From Thermoclostridium sp036562185 (GTDB lineage: Bacteria; Bacillota; Clostridia; DSM-8532), in assembly GCA_036562185.1 (NCBI GenBank), contig DATCKN010000065.1, forward strand, positions 1 to 6,112: 6,112 nucleotides of DNA, written 5' to 3'. This document shows positions 1 to 6,029 of the stretch, in pieces; position 1 is the stretch's first letter; the number at the start of each line of letters is the position of its first letter. The position numbers were made by a program, and so were the translations under genes. The notes beneath the pieces were generated by a model. The model ran no database searches and was not told where the DNA came from. It was given only the letters and a program-made list of their open reading frames with translations.

Positions 1-120
1 CTATTTCAGTCTGGAATCAATGTCAAAGATTACATCGATAAATGAATTTACATTGACACCAGTAGCTTTATTACATAAATGAGGTGAAAAAATGATAAAG
101 TAGAAATCATTTTACACCAC
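1..120. other. AT-rich spacer, no supported gene; imperfect dyad at 83-118
   Basis: No complete gene is visible here. Two frames run open from the window edge: one stops at TGA 43-45 after 14 codons (reading LFQSGINVKDYIDK), the other at TGA 80-82 after 26 codons. Either could be the tail of an upstream gene, but both are too short to judge. The sequence GAGGTG (81-86) looks like a ribosome site for ATG 92, yet that frame stops after three codons (M-I-K-stop at 101-103). An imperfect inverted repeat pairs GGTG (83-86) with CACC (115-118) and AAAATGAT (89-96) with ATCATTTT (106-113). The loop is 9 nt and no T-run follows, so it is not an obvious terminator. Confidence 0.4.
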
Positions 121-148
121 TTGACAAGACACTATCTGTAGTTATACT
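121..148 (+). promoter_or_regulatory. Sigma-A-type promoter for the beta-propeller gene
   Basis: A perfect -35 box TTGACA (121-126) is followed after 16 nt by TATACT (143-148), which matches five of six -10 consensus bases. Transcription would begin near 155, giving a leader of about 140 nt before the start codon at 295. This is the best promoter upstream of that gene. A dyad at 83-118 lies immediately upstream and could bind a regulator or be the 3' hairpin of the preceding transcript. Confidence 0.6.
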
Positions 149-154
149 ATTAAT

Positions 155-294
155 TGAAATTCTTCAACTTATTAAAACTTAAAATGCATTATTTTAAACA
201 TTTCTTGTTTTACTACATATTGTTGAAAGGATGGGATAAAGGGCTATAAAGCATTTTTCATTAATTTTGCTGTTATTAGCCTTTTTAAGTTGTA
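155..294 (+). promoter_or_regulatory. Long 5' leader of the beta-propeller gene, no known riboswitch recognised
   Basis: This is the expected untranslated leader between the promoter and the start at 295. It is AT-rich and matches no riboswitch or T-box class that I recognise. It contains a small stem TTGAA/TTCAA (154-158 with 163-167), a purine-rich ribosome-site-like stretch GAAAGGATGGGATAAAGGG (225-243) that lies too far from the start codon to serve it, and a bulged hairpin followed by five T residues (241-286). The stretch AAAATGC (181-187) can pair with GCATTTT (251-257), which would compete with that hairpin. Regulation by attenuation is an inference only. Confidence 0.35.
241..286 (+). 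terminator. Terminator-like bulged hairpin just before the start codon
   Basis: GGCTA (242-246) pairs with TAGCC (277-281), TAA (247-249) with TTA (273-275), and AGCA (250-253) with TGCT (268-271). Single-base bulges lie at T276 and G272. The result is 12 pairs with a 14-nt loop, followed directly by TTTTT (282-286). The shape is that of an intrinsic terminator or attenuator placed nine bases before the ATG at 295. Most inner pairs are A-T and the loop is large, so stability is doubtful and it may be chance in AT-rich DNA. Confidence 0.35.
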
Positions 295-2088
295 ATGAGA
301 TATAAACGAATGTTTTTTTTAATGCTTTTATTAATCCTTATTGCATGTATTATACCGGTACTGACATCCAAAGAGCCATCTGATACCAATGCAAACCGGG
401 AGGACATAACCAAATCTCCGGTCATCATCCAAAATACCAAAACATCCGATGAAACTGTTTCGCCAACTCCGGCCTCAATGCCAATTGAAAAAGTTACACC
501 TAAATATGCCAGGTTTAATGTAAATTCTAAAGATATCAATCCTGATATTCCGCCTGTGTATGACGGGGATAATGCCTTTCCCGAATATGCAAAAGAAAAG
601 AAATTCGGTGATACCGTAATGAAATTTTGGCATTTTTCAGGGTTTGACATTATTACTTCCGATGTTGAAAACCCTGGCATTTGTTTCGGATCTGCCGACA
701 GTTATACCGATGTTGAAGGTATTACCACCTTCAGGGGAAACCATTACCGTAACAGTGCAGCCTATGGAACCAGAAAGGTGACCGAAAAAAAACTTGAGCT
801 TGTCTGGACGAAGGATACCGGTTCAGTCAGCGCGAACGGCTCCTACTGGCCGGGTGTTGGCTGGACAGGGCAGCCATTAATAATTCATTGGGATGAGGAT
901 ATCAGAAAATTAATGAATATAAATCCTGAGTACAAGGATACCGATCTTGTAGAGGTAATCTATCCTACTCTTGACGGGAATATCTATTTTCTGAATCTTG
1001 AGGACGGAAAACAGACAAGAAAACCCATTAATATCGGTTTTTCCACGAAAGGTACCGGTATGATTGACCCGCGGGGCTACCCTATCCTTTACACCGGGCA
1101 AGGGTTAAACCAGAACGGTGACAATTTCGCCCACCATAAATTCAGGATCTTCAGCCTCATTGATCAAACCGAGTTGTTCTCAATAACCGGAACCACTCCT
1201 GAAGCATTCAGGATTTGGGGAGCTTTTGACTCCTCCCCTCTTTTGCATAAGGAAACAGATACACTGATTCAACCCGGCGAAAACGGTATTTTATACAGGA
1301 TAAAGATGAACACCAGTTTTAACAGGAAAACGGGCGAGCTTTCAATCGACCCTGAAGTTACTAAATACAGGTATGAAGGTGTTTTTGACGCAAACATAGG
1401 ATATGAGAACTCCCCTGTGTTTTATAAAAACTATTTGTATCTTGCTGATAACGGCGGACTTTTGCAGTGTATCGACATTAATACCCTGGAACCTGTATGG
1501 ATTGCAAACGTTGAAGATGACACCGATGCGACAATGGTGCTTGAAGAAACCTATGAAGGTGTATTCCTGTACACAGGCAATGAAGTGGACTTGCGTGCAA
1601 TTGGCAAACCACAGCCGGCATATGCAGACTGTAAGCTTCGGAAATATAATGCGTTAACCGGCGAGCTTATCTGGGAAAGATCATACAGTTGCATATATCA
1701 GAACGGTGTAAACGGAGGCCTTTTGTCAACTCCGGTTATTGGAAAACATGATATATCGGATATTATCATATTCAACATCTGCAAAACAACTGACTGGAAA
1801 AGCGGCAAGATGGTCGCACTAAACAAGAAGACAGGCAAAGAAGTCTGGGTTAAGGATCTTGCCGATTACAGCTGGAGCTCTCCTGTTGATTTCTTATCCG
1901 ATGACGGAAAAACCTATATGATTTTTTGCGACTACGCAGGACAAATGCACTTAATGGACCCCTCCAATGGTGAAATACTGGATACCATATCGGTTGGTCT
2001 TAACGTTGAAGCCTCACCGGCAATCTATAACGATATGGTCGTTGTCGGAACGTATGCAAAAAAAATTTACGGAGTGAAAATAAAATAA
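295..2088 (+). CDS. Secreted PQQ-like beta-propeller protein, probable lipoprotein
   Basis: This 597-residue protein is predicted to be exported. Its N-terminus has basic residues (R2, K4, R5), a hydrophobic stretch at about 6-17 and a lipobox L15-I16-A17-C18, so lipid anchoring at C18 is likely. A Ser/Thr/Pro-rich linker follows to about residue 70. The rest resembles PQQ-like (WD40-type) propellers of clostridia: an ITTFRGN motif at 143-149 and repeated blade ends of the form 'D/N..TG...W', seen around 223-240, 389-402, 446-460, 504-518 and 549-562. Such proteins act as scaffolds or binding domains. No enzyme motif is seen, so substrate and partner are unknown. The start is uncertain: TAA at 286-288 closes the frame upstream, neither ATG 295 nor ATG 310 has a good ribosome site, and both keep the lipobox. 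A run of eight T (313-320) falls in the signal peptide. It forms a single-gene unit with its own promoter and terminator. Confidence 0.85.
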   Translation: MRYKRMFFLMLLLILIACIIPVLTSKEPSDTNANREDITKSPVIIQNTKTSDETVSPTPASMPIEKVTPKYARFNVNSKDINPDIPPVYDGDNAFPEYAKEKKFGDTVMKFWHFSGFDIITSDVENPGICFGSADSYTDVEGITTFRGNHYRNSAAYGTRKVTEKKLELVWTKDTGSVSANGSYWPGVGWTGQPLIIHWDEDIRKLMNINPEYKDTDLVEVIYPTLDGNIYFLNLEDGKQTRKPINIGFSTKGTGMIDPRGYPILYTGQGLNQNGDNFAHHKFRIFSLIDQTELFSITGTTPEAFRIWGAFDSSPLLHKETDTLIQPGENGILYRIKMNTSFNRKTGELSIDPEVTKYRYEGVFDANIGYENSPVFYKNYLYLADNGGLLQCIDINTLEPVWIANVEDDTDATMVLEETYEGVFLYTGNEVDLRAIGKPQPAYADCKLRKYNALTGELIWERSYSCIYQNGVNGGLLSTPVIGKHDISDIIIFNICKTTDWKSGKMVALNKKTGKEVWVKDLADYSWSSPVDFLSDDGKTYMIFCDYAGQMHLMDPSNGEILDTISVGLNVEASPAIYNDMVVVGTYAKKIYGVKIK

Positions 2089-2102
2089 AAATTTTAAATC
2101 CG

Positions 2103-2136
2103 AAAAACCGGGTTTGATGCTCATACCCGGTTTTTT
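2103..2136 (+). terminator. Intrinsic terminator after the beta-propeller gene
   Basis: The 11-bp stem AAAAACCGGGT (2103-2113) pairs perfectly with ACCCGGTTTTT (2125-2135) around an 11-nt loop, and the T-run extends to 2136. It starts 15 nt after the stop codon. Because the left arm begins with five A, it could also stop transcription arriving from the other strand. It separates the propeller gene from the ychF promoter. Confidence 0.9.
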
Positions 2137-2150
2137 CATGAATTTTATTC

Positions 2151-2179
2151 TTAACAAAATGACATATATTCGTTATAAT
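2151..2179 (+). promoter_or_regulatory. Sigma-A promoter of ychF
   Basis: TTAACA (2151-2156) and a perfect TATAAT (2174-2179) are separated by the optimal 17 nt. The expected start is near 2186, giving a leader of about 43 nt. It sits directly behind the terminator of the previous gene, so ychF is transcribed independently. This fits a constitutive housekeeping gene. Confidence 0.8.
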
Positions 2180-2228
2180 ACCTTTTTAGAGCAGGATTTT
2201 ACCTAAACGGCATGAAAGGAAGAATGAA

Positions 2229-3323
2229 ATGAAACTTGGAATTGTTGGACTTCCCAATGTAGGAAAAAGTACATTGTTTAACGCAATTACAAAGGCCGGT
2301 GCAGAAAGCGCCAACTACCCCTTTTGCACAATAGATCCAAACATAGGAATTGTGAGTGTGCCTGATGAACGTCTTGACAAGCTGGCTGAAATGTACAACC
2401 CGAAAAAAGTAACTCACACCACAATCGAGTTTGTAGATATAGCGGGATTAGTAAAAGGAGCAAGCAAAGGCGAAGGCCTGGGAAATAAGTTCCTTTCCCA
2501 CATCCGCGAGGTTGATGCCATTATTCATGTAGTAAGATGTTTTGAAGATCCGAATATAGTGCATGTTGATGGTTCGGTCGGGCCTGCACGCGATATTGAA
2601 ACAATTAATCTGGAATTGATTTTTGCAGATCTGGAGCTTCTCGAAAAACGGATTGACAAAGTTAAAAAGCAATCGAAATCGGGCGAAAAAAAATATCTGG
2701 AGGAACTTGCTTTTCTTGAAAGCATTCAAAAGCATCTCGAGTCAAATCAGCCTGTCCGGACAATGAAAATTGATCCTGAATGGGAGAAATATACCGAACA
2801 GTTGTTTCTGTTAACATCAAAACCTTTGTTATACTGTGCGAATGTATCTGAAGAAGACCTTAAGGCGCCTTATGAAAACCCTTATGTAAAAGAGCTTATG
2901 TCCTGTGCCGAAAAGGAAAATGCAGAAGTTCTTGTCATCTGTGCTCGTATTGAGGAAGAAATTGCTCAGCTTGACGACGATGAAAAAAAGCTGTTTCTTT
3001 CAGAACTTGGTATAGGCGAATCGGGGCTTGATCGGTTAATAAAGGCAAGTTATAAGCTTTTAGGGCTGATAAGTTTCCTAACTGCAGGTGAAACCGAAGT
3101 AAGGGCCTGGACAATCAAAAAGGGAACAAAAGCTCCACAGGCTGCAGGCAAAATTCACAGTGATTTTGAACGGGGCTTTATCCGTGCTGAAATTGTGGCA
3201 TATGACGATCTGATAAAAGCAGGTTCTTACGCTGCGGCAAAGGAGCTGGGGCTTGTCCGTTCAGAAGGAAAAGATTATGTAATGAAGGACGGAGATGTAA
3301 CACTGTTCAGGTTTAATGTATAG
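2229..3323 (+). CDS. ychF: Redox/ribosome-associated GTPase-family ATPase YchF (OLA1/EngD)
   Basis: YchF is a universally conserved cytoplasmic P-loop NTPase of the Obg family that binds ribosomes and usually prefers ATP to GTP. The full 364-residue length is normal for the family. G1 is GLPNVGKST (7-15) and G3 is DIAG (70-73). L74 follows G3 where Ras-like GTPases have the catalytic Gln, as expected for this hydrophobic-substituted class. The G4 position reads NVSE (205-208) in place of NKxD, which is the family signature linked to ATP preference. A helical, charged insertion spans about 130-170, and a C-terminal TGS domain covers about 281-364. The start at ATG 2229 is supported by AAAGGAAG (2215-2222), six bases upstream. 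The gene is monocistronic, with its own promoter and terminator. Its cellular role, often described as stress or translation related, is not settled in general. Confidence 0.97.
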   Translation: MKLGIVGLPNVGKSTLFNAITKAGAESANYPFCTIDPNIGIVSVPDERLDKLAEMYNPKKVTHTTIEFVDIAGLVKGASKGEGLGNKFLSHIREVDAIIHVVRCFEDPNIVHVDGSVGPARDIETINLELIFADLELLEKRIDKVKKQSKSGEKKYLEELAFLESIQKHLESNQPVRTMKIDPEWEKYTEQLFLLTSKPLLYCANVSEEDLKAPYENPYVKELMSCAEKENAEVLVICARIEEEIAQLDDDEKKLFLSELGIGESGLDRLIKASYKLLGLISFLTAGETEVRAWTIKKGTKAPQAAGKIHSDFERGFIRAEIVAYDDLIKAGSYAAAKELGLVRSEGKDYVMKDGDVTLFRFNV

Positions 3324-3332
3324 TTGCAAATG

Positions 3333-3363
3333 AAGACCCGCTCCTTGACAGGAGCGGGTTTTT
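3333..3363 (+). terminator. Intrinsic terminator of ychF, between convergent genes
   Basis: ACCCGCTCC (3336-3344) pairs perfectly with GGAGCGGGT (3351-3359) around the six-base loop TTGACA. A short A/G extension (3333-3335) pairs with the following T-run (3359-3363). It lies in the 42-bp gap between ychF and the acyl-CoA synthetase gene that converges on it. On the minus strand the bases after the stem read TCTTCATTT, a poor T-run, so termination in that direction would be weaker. No other terminator for the synthetase gene is visible. Confidence 0.9.
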
Positions 3364-3365
3364 GA

Positions 3366-5078
3366 TTAGTTGTTATATTTCCTTTTAATTTTTTTCGAAG
3401 TAGTTTTTTCAAACTCGGTCTCCCTGATTGTAATATGGCGAACATATTTATACAGCACCAGGGTCTTGTTAACCTTATGAACCTCATCTTCAATCAGTTT
3501 ATATACCTGCTCCTGAGTTGGATTTTCGTTTTGAAGCGCTTCCTTTACCTTTTCCATATCAGGGTAGACTTCTGCAGCAACTTCAATATCGCCTTCTCCC
3601 CCACCTTCCCTTCCGTAAATGACGCATTCGGCTATAAACGGGCTTTGGTTCAGTAACGCTTCAATTTCCTCCGGATAAATATTCTTGCCGTTTTTTGTAA
3701 CTATAACATTCTTCTTCCGCCCGGTAATGTATACAAAATTATCCTCGTCAATATAGCCCAGGTCTCCGGTATGAAACCAGCCGTTCACAATAACCTCCTT
3801 TGTAAGCTCTTCATTCTCATAATAGCCAAGGAAAATATTCGGCCCTTTGGCAATTATTTCCCCGATACCTTCTTCATTCGGGCTGTAGATTTTAATTTCC
3901 ACATTGGGCAAAGGAAGGCCGGCAGCATTGTTCCTGTAATCAACATCCCGGTTAAGAGCAATAATCGGAGAGCACTCGGTCAACCCGTACCCTTGAACAC
4001 AATGAATTCCAAAATCCTGGAACCCCTGCACCACTTTTGGATCAATTGCTGCACCGCCGCTGATAAAAAGCCTTATTGCTCCTCCAAAATTTTCATGTAT
4101 GGGTTTAAACAGTTGCTTTCTTATGTCAATACCTATTGATTTTAAAACCTTGCTGACTTTTAAACCCAGTTTAAGCTTTTTCAGCATTTTCGGATCCTTG
4201 GAAGCCTGATCCCAGATGCGTTTGTACATGGCTTCAAGTATAAGCGGCACACCAAGTATAACCGTGGTCCTTGATTCTTTAAGATTTTTAACAATATGTC
4301 TCAGCCCTTCGCAGAATGCAATCGTAGAACCCCGGTATATCTGGCATAGAAAGCCGCACGTACAGGCGTAGGTATGGTGAAGCGGAAGAATCAAAAGAAA
4401 AACATCATCTTTTCCTATATACAGCATGGAACACATATCCATAAGATTTGAACATATGTTTTTATGTGAAAGCATAACTGCCTTGGATTTATCAGTAGTC
4501 CCCGATGTGAACAGAAGAATGCTCATGGCTTCTCTGTCAATCTCAGCATCAAGAAAACTTCTGTCACCGCTTTTTACAAGTTCAAAACCTTTTTTCATCA
4601 AATCTCTGTAGGACAAAATTTTATCTGTTGATTGATCATTGTCAAATGATATAAGATACTTAAGGTTGGGCAGTTCATTGGAAATTGATTCTACTTCACT
4701 GCTCTTGCTGCCTGAGTAAAAAACAGCATCGGCTTTTGCTCTGAGAAGCAGACTCTTTATTTCCCCAACGGGCAATTCCTTGTCCAGAGGTACCACTATC
4801 CCGGTACCGTTCACAGTTGCCAGATATGACACTGTCCATTCGTAACGGTTTTCACTGATTATTGCCACTCTTTTCCCCGATAATCCCAGGTTTATCAAAG
4901 CTGTGCCCAGCGCATTTACTTCATCATAATACTGTTTGTATGTTATGGGTTTATATGGCCCGCCCTCTTCTGTTTTCACCAGAAAAGCCGCTTCATCTGC
5001 AAATATCCTGGCACTGCTCTCAAGCATATCCTTCAACGTGCTTATTTGCCTGACTTCATACAATGGTATGTTTTTCAT
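3366..5078 (-). CDS. AMP-forming acyl-CoA synthetase (long-chain fatty acid-CoA ligase type)
   Basis: This ANL-superfamily enzyme of 570 residues should activate a carboxylic acid with ATP to an acyl-adenylate and pass it to CoA. The phosphate-binding loop is TSGTTDKSKA (191-200), followed by VMLSH. The A4-type motif PLHH is at 232-235, YGLTE at 364-368, HTGD at 436-439 with D439 expected to bind ribose, and GRKK with R454 at 453-456. The C-terminal segment TTSKKIKR (559-566) probably carries the catalytic lysine at K563. The insert at about 285-335 and the overall length resemble long-chain ligases, but substrate cannot be read from sequence; an aryl acid or an ACP acceptor is possible. No membrane segment is seen. 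The start is backed by GGAGAGGG (5092-5085), six bases before the ATG. It lies 138 bp downstream of the Crp/Fnr-type gene but has its own promoter. Confidence 0.92.
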   Translation of the reverse strand: MKNIPLYEVRQISTLKDMLESSARIFADEAAFLVKTEEGGPYKPITYKQYYDEVNALGTALINLGLSGKRVAIISENRYEWTVSYLATVNGTGIVVPLDKELPVGEIKSLLLRAKADAVFYSGSKSSEVESISNELPNLKYLISFDNDQSTDKILSYRDLMKKGFELVKSGDRSFLDAEIDREAMSILLFTSGTTDKSKAVMLSHKNICSNLMDMCSMLYIGKDDVFLLILPLHHTYACTCGFLCQIYRGSTIAFCEGLRHIVKNLKESRTTVILGVPLILEAMYKRIWDQASKDPKMLKKLKLGLKVSKVLKSIGIDIRKQLFKPIHENFGGAIRLFISGGAAIDPKVVQGFQDFGIHCVQGYGLTECSPIIALNRDVDYRNNAAGLPLPNVEIKIYSPNEEGIGEIIAKGPNIFLGYYENEELTKEVIVNGWFHTGDLGYIDEDNFVYITGRKKNVIVTKNGKNIYPEEIEALLNQSPFIAECVIYGREGGGEGDIEVAAEVYPDMEKVKEALQNENPTQEQVYKLIEDEVHKVNKTLVLYKYVRHITIRETEFEKTTSKKIKRKYNN

Positions 5079-5147
5079 GTGCTACCCTCTCCATTTCCCA
5101 TTCATATCAAAAATACCAAAAACATCGACTTTTGGATTATTGAAACC

Positions 5148-5176
5148 ATTATAACAATGATATGAATACATTTCCA
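5148..5176 (-). promoter_or_regulatory. Extended -10 promoter of the acyl-CoA synthetase gene
   Basis: On the minus strand, TGGAAA (5176-5171) and a perfect TATAAT (5153-5148) are 17 nt apart, and TGT directly before the -10 makes an extended -10 element. The start would be near 5141, with a leader of about 63 nt. A 7-bp inverted repeat, GGATTAT (5134-5140) with ATAATCC (5179-5185), brackets the promoter. No terminator is seen between the upstream regulator gene and this promoter, so read-through is also possible. Confidence 0.6.
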
Positions 5177-5216
5177 CTATAATCCTTCATGCATTCAACG
5201 GCTTAAGCGGTATTTT

Positions 5217-5936
5217 TCACTGTACATATTCTGCCAGTTTTTCAGGGTTTAGTATTTTAACTGTTGACAAATGAAAATCAATTATTCCTTCATCACGCAT
5301 CCTGCCCATTTCCCGGGACATTGAAGGCCTTGAAATATTAAGAAAATCAGCCATTTCATTGCGCTTCATCGGCAAATGAATCAAAAAACTGCCCTGTTCC
5401 CTGTACTGTTCCCAAAAATATGTACAGAGCTTTTCCCTCATTCCGCGGATAGACATATATTCAACTTTCCTGTTTAACTGCATTGCCTTATCGGACAATA
5501 TTTTCAACATGTTTAAAGTAAGCTGGCGATGAAATGAACAGGCATTTGCACATCTTCCGACAATTTTGTCAGGAGATAAAAACAAAACAGTTGAATTTGC
5601 CAGTGCTGAAATACTTGCAGGCCAAACCCGCTTATTTGAAAAAACCGCCATTTCACCGAACAAATCACCCGGTTTCAGTATATTTATAATTATCCTGTTG
5701 CCATTAATGCTTTCCTTCAGTACCGATAAACTTCCGTTTACCAGTAATCCAAGCCCTTTCATGGGCTGCCCTGCCTGTGCGATAAATTCGCCCTTGCTGA
5801 AAGATTCTTCTTTTGGGTTCAAACATGACAGCATTGTACCGATATTTTTCCTTTCAATATCTGAAAACAGCAGGGAGTCTATTAATATTTCTTCCCATTT
5901 GCTTTTTATAATAAACACCTCATTTTTTGTAGCCAC
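5217..5936 (-). CDS. hcpR: Crp/Fnr-family transcriptional regulator, probable HcpR
   Basis: This 239-residue cytoplasmic regulator has the usual Crp/Fnr length. A cyclic-nucleotide-binding-type beta roll spans about 45-125 (LKPGDLFGEMAVFS at 87-100), followed by a dimer helix at about 135-165. A winged helix-turn-helix spans about 188-230, with the recognition helix in ISRPSMSREMGRM (201-213). It lacks the N-terminal cysteine cluster of FNR; its cysteines are C39, C129, C133 and C171, so an FNR-like iron-sulfur sensor is unlikely. It is divergent from hcp, the established arrangement of HcpR, which activates hcp under nitrosative stress; the assignment rests mainly on that context. The start is GTG 5936, with AAAAGGA at 5956-5950 but a long 13-nt spacer. 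TAA at 5957-5955 closes the frame, and no other good start lies between. A generic Crp/Fnr regulator with other targets remains possible. Confidence 0.85.
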   Translation of the reverse strand: MATKNEVFIIKSKWEEILIDSLLFSDIERKNIGTMLSCLNPKEESFSKGEFIAQAGQPMKGLGLLVNGSLSVLKESINGNRIIINILKPGDLFGEMAVFSNKRVWPASISALANSTVLFLSPDKIVGRCANACSFHRQLTLNMLKILSDKAMQLNRKVEYMSIRGMREKLCTYFWEQYREQGSFLIHLPMKRNEMADFLNISRPSMSREMGRMRDEGIIDFHLSTVKILNPEKLAEYVQ

Positions 5937-5957
5937 GGCTACCGATTTGTCCTTTTA

Positions 5958-5986
5958 AATATATTACAATGAAACGCATAAATCAA
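5958..5986 (-). promoter_or_regulatory. Candidate promoter of the Crp/Fnr regulator gene
   Basis: On the minus strand, TTGATT (5986-5981) and TATATT (5963-5958) are 17 nt apart. Transcription would begin near 5951, inside the ribosome-site-like AAAAGGA (5956-5950), and would leave only about 15 nt before GTG 5936. Either initiation is nearly leaderless or another promoter is used. The -35 box contains TTGAT, one half of an FNR-type site, but I see no matching second half at the usual spacing. Confidence 0.35.
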
Positions 5987-5999
5987 GATTATTTAAAAG

Positions 6000-6029
6000 T
6001 TTATATAAATTTAAGGAGGATAAATTTAT
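6000..6029 (+). promoter_or_regulatory. Ribosome site of hcp inside AT-rich inverted repeats
   Basis: AGGAGGA (6014-6020) is a near-perfect Shine-Dalgarno, 7 nt before ATG 6028, and decides that start over ATG 6034. It lies exactly in the 7-nt loop between ATAAATTTA (6005-6013) and TAAATTTAT (6021-6029), a perfect 9-bp inverted repeat that reaches into the start codon. The overlapping TTTATATAAA (6000-6009) is a perfect 10-bp palindrome. The stem is all A-T, so as RNA it would be weak; as DNA it could be an operator. No convincing -35/-10 pair for hcp is visible. The nearest is TTACAA (5964-5969) with GATTAT (5987-5992), which is poor and would suit a promoter that needs an activator. Confidence 0.5.

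Noticed and set aside
1..82. C-terminal tails of an upstream gene in either of two frames
   Set aside because: Only 14 and 26 codons are visible, both frames are open, and neither peptide matches a family I recognise; described as spacer instead.
3345..3379. Promoter from TTGACA in the ychF terminator loop with downstream TATATT
   Set aside because: The spacing is 23 nt, and the -35-like box is the loop of a strong terminator; it would only transcribe antisense to the synthetase gene.
3771..4139. Plus-strand open frame of 122 codons inside the synthetase gene
   Set aside because: It is antisense to a region carrying conserved adenylation motifs and has no family resemblance; a shadow frame.
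431..5128. Repeat: AAAATACCAAAACATCCGA (431-449) resembles the sequence at 5110-5128
   Set aside because: One copy is inside a coding region and the other in a spacer, it is low complexity, and it needs a gap to align; most likely chance.
5201..5208. Palindrome GCTTAAGC after the regulator stop codon as a terminator
   Set aside because: It has no loop and no T-run follows it on the minus strand; too short to support a call.
5566..5958. Plus-strand open frame of 130 codons opposite the regulator gene
   Set aside because: It is antisense to the conserved beta-roll coding region and reads as a shadow frame with no domain I recognise.
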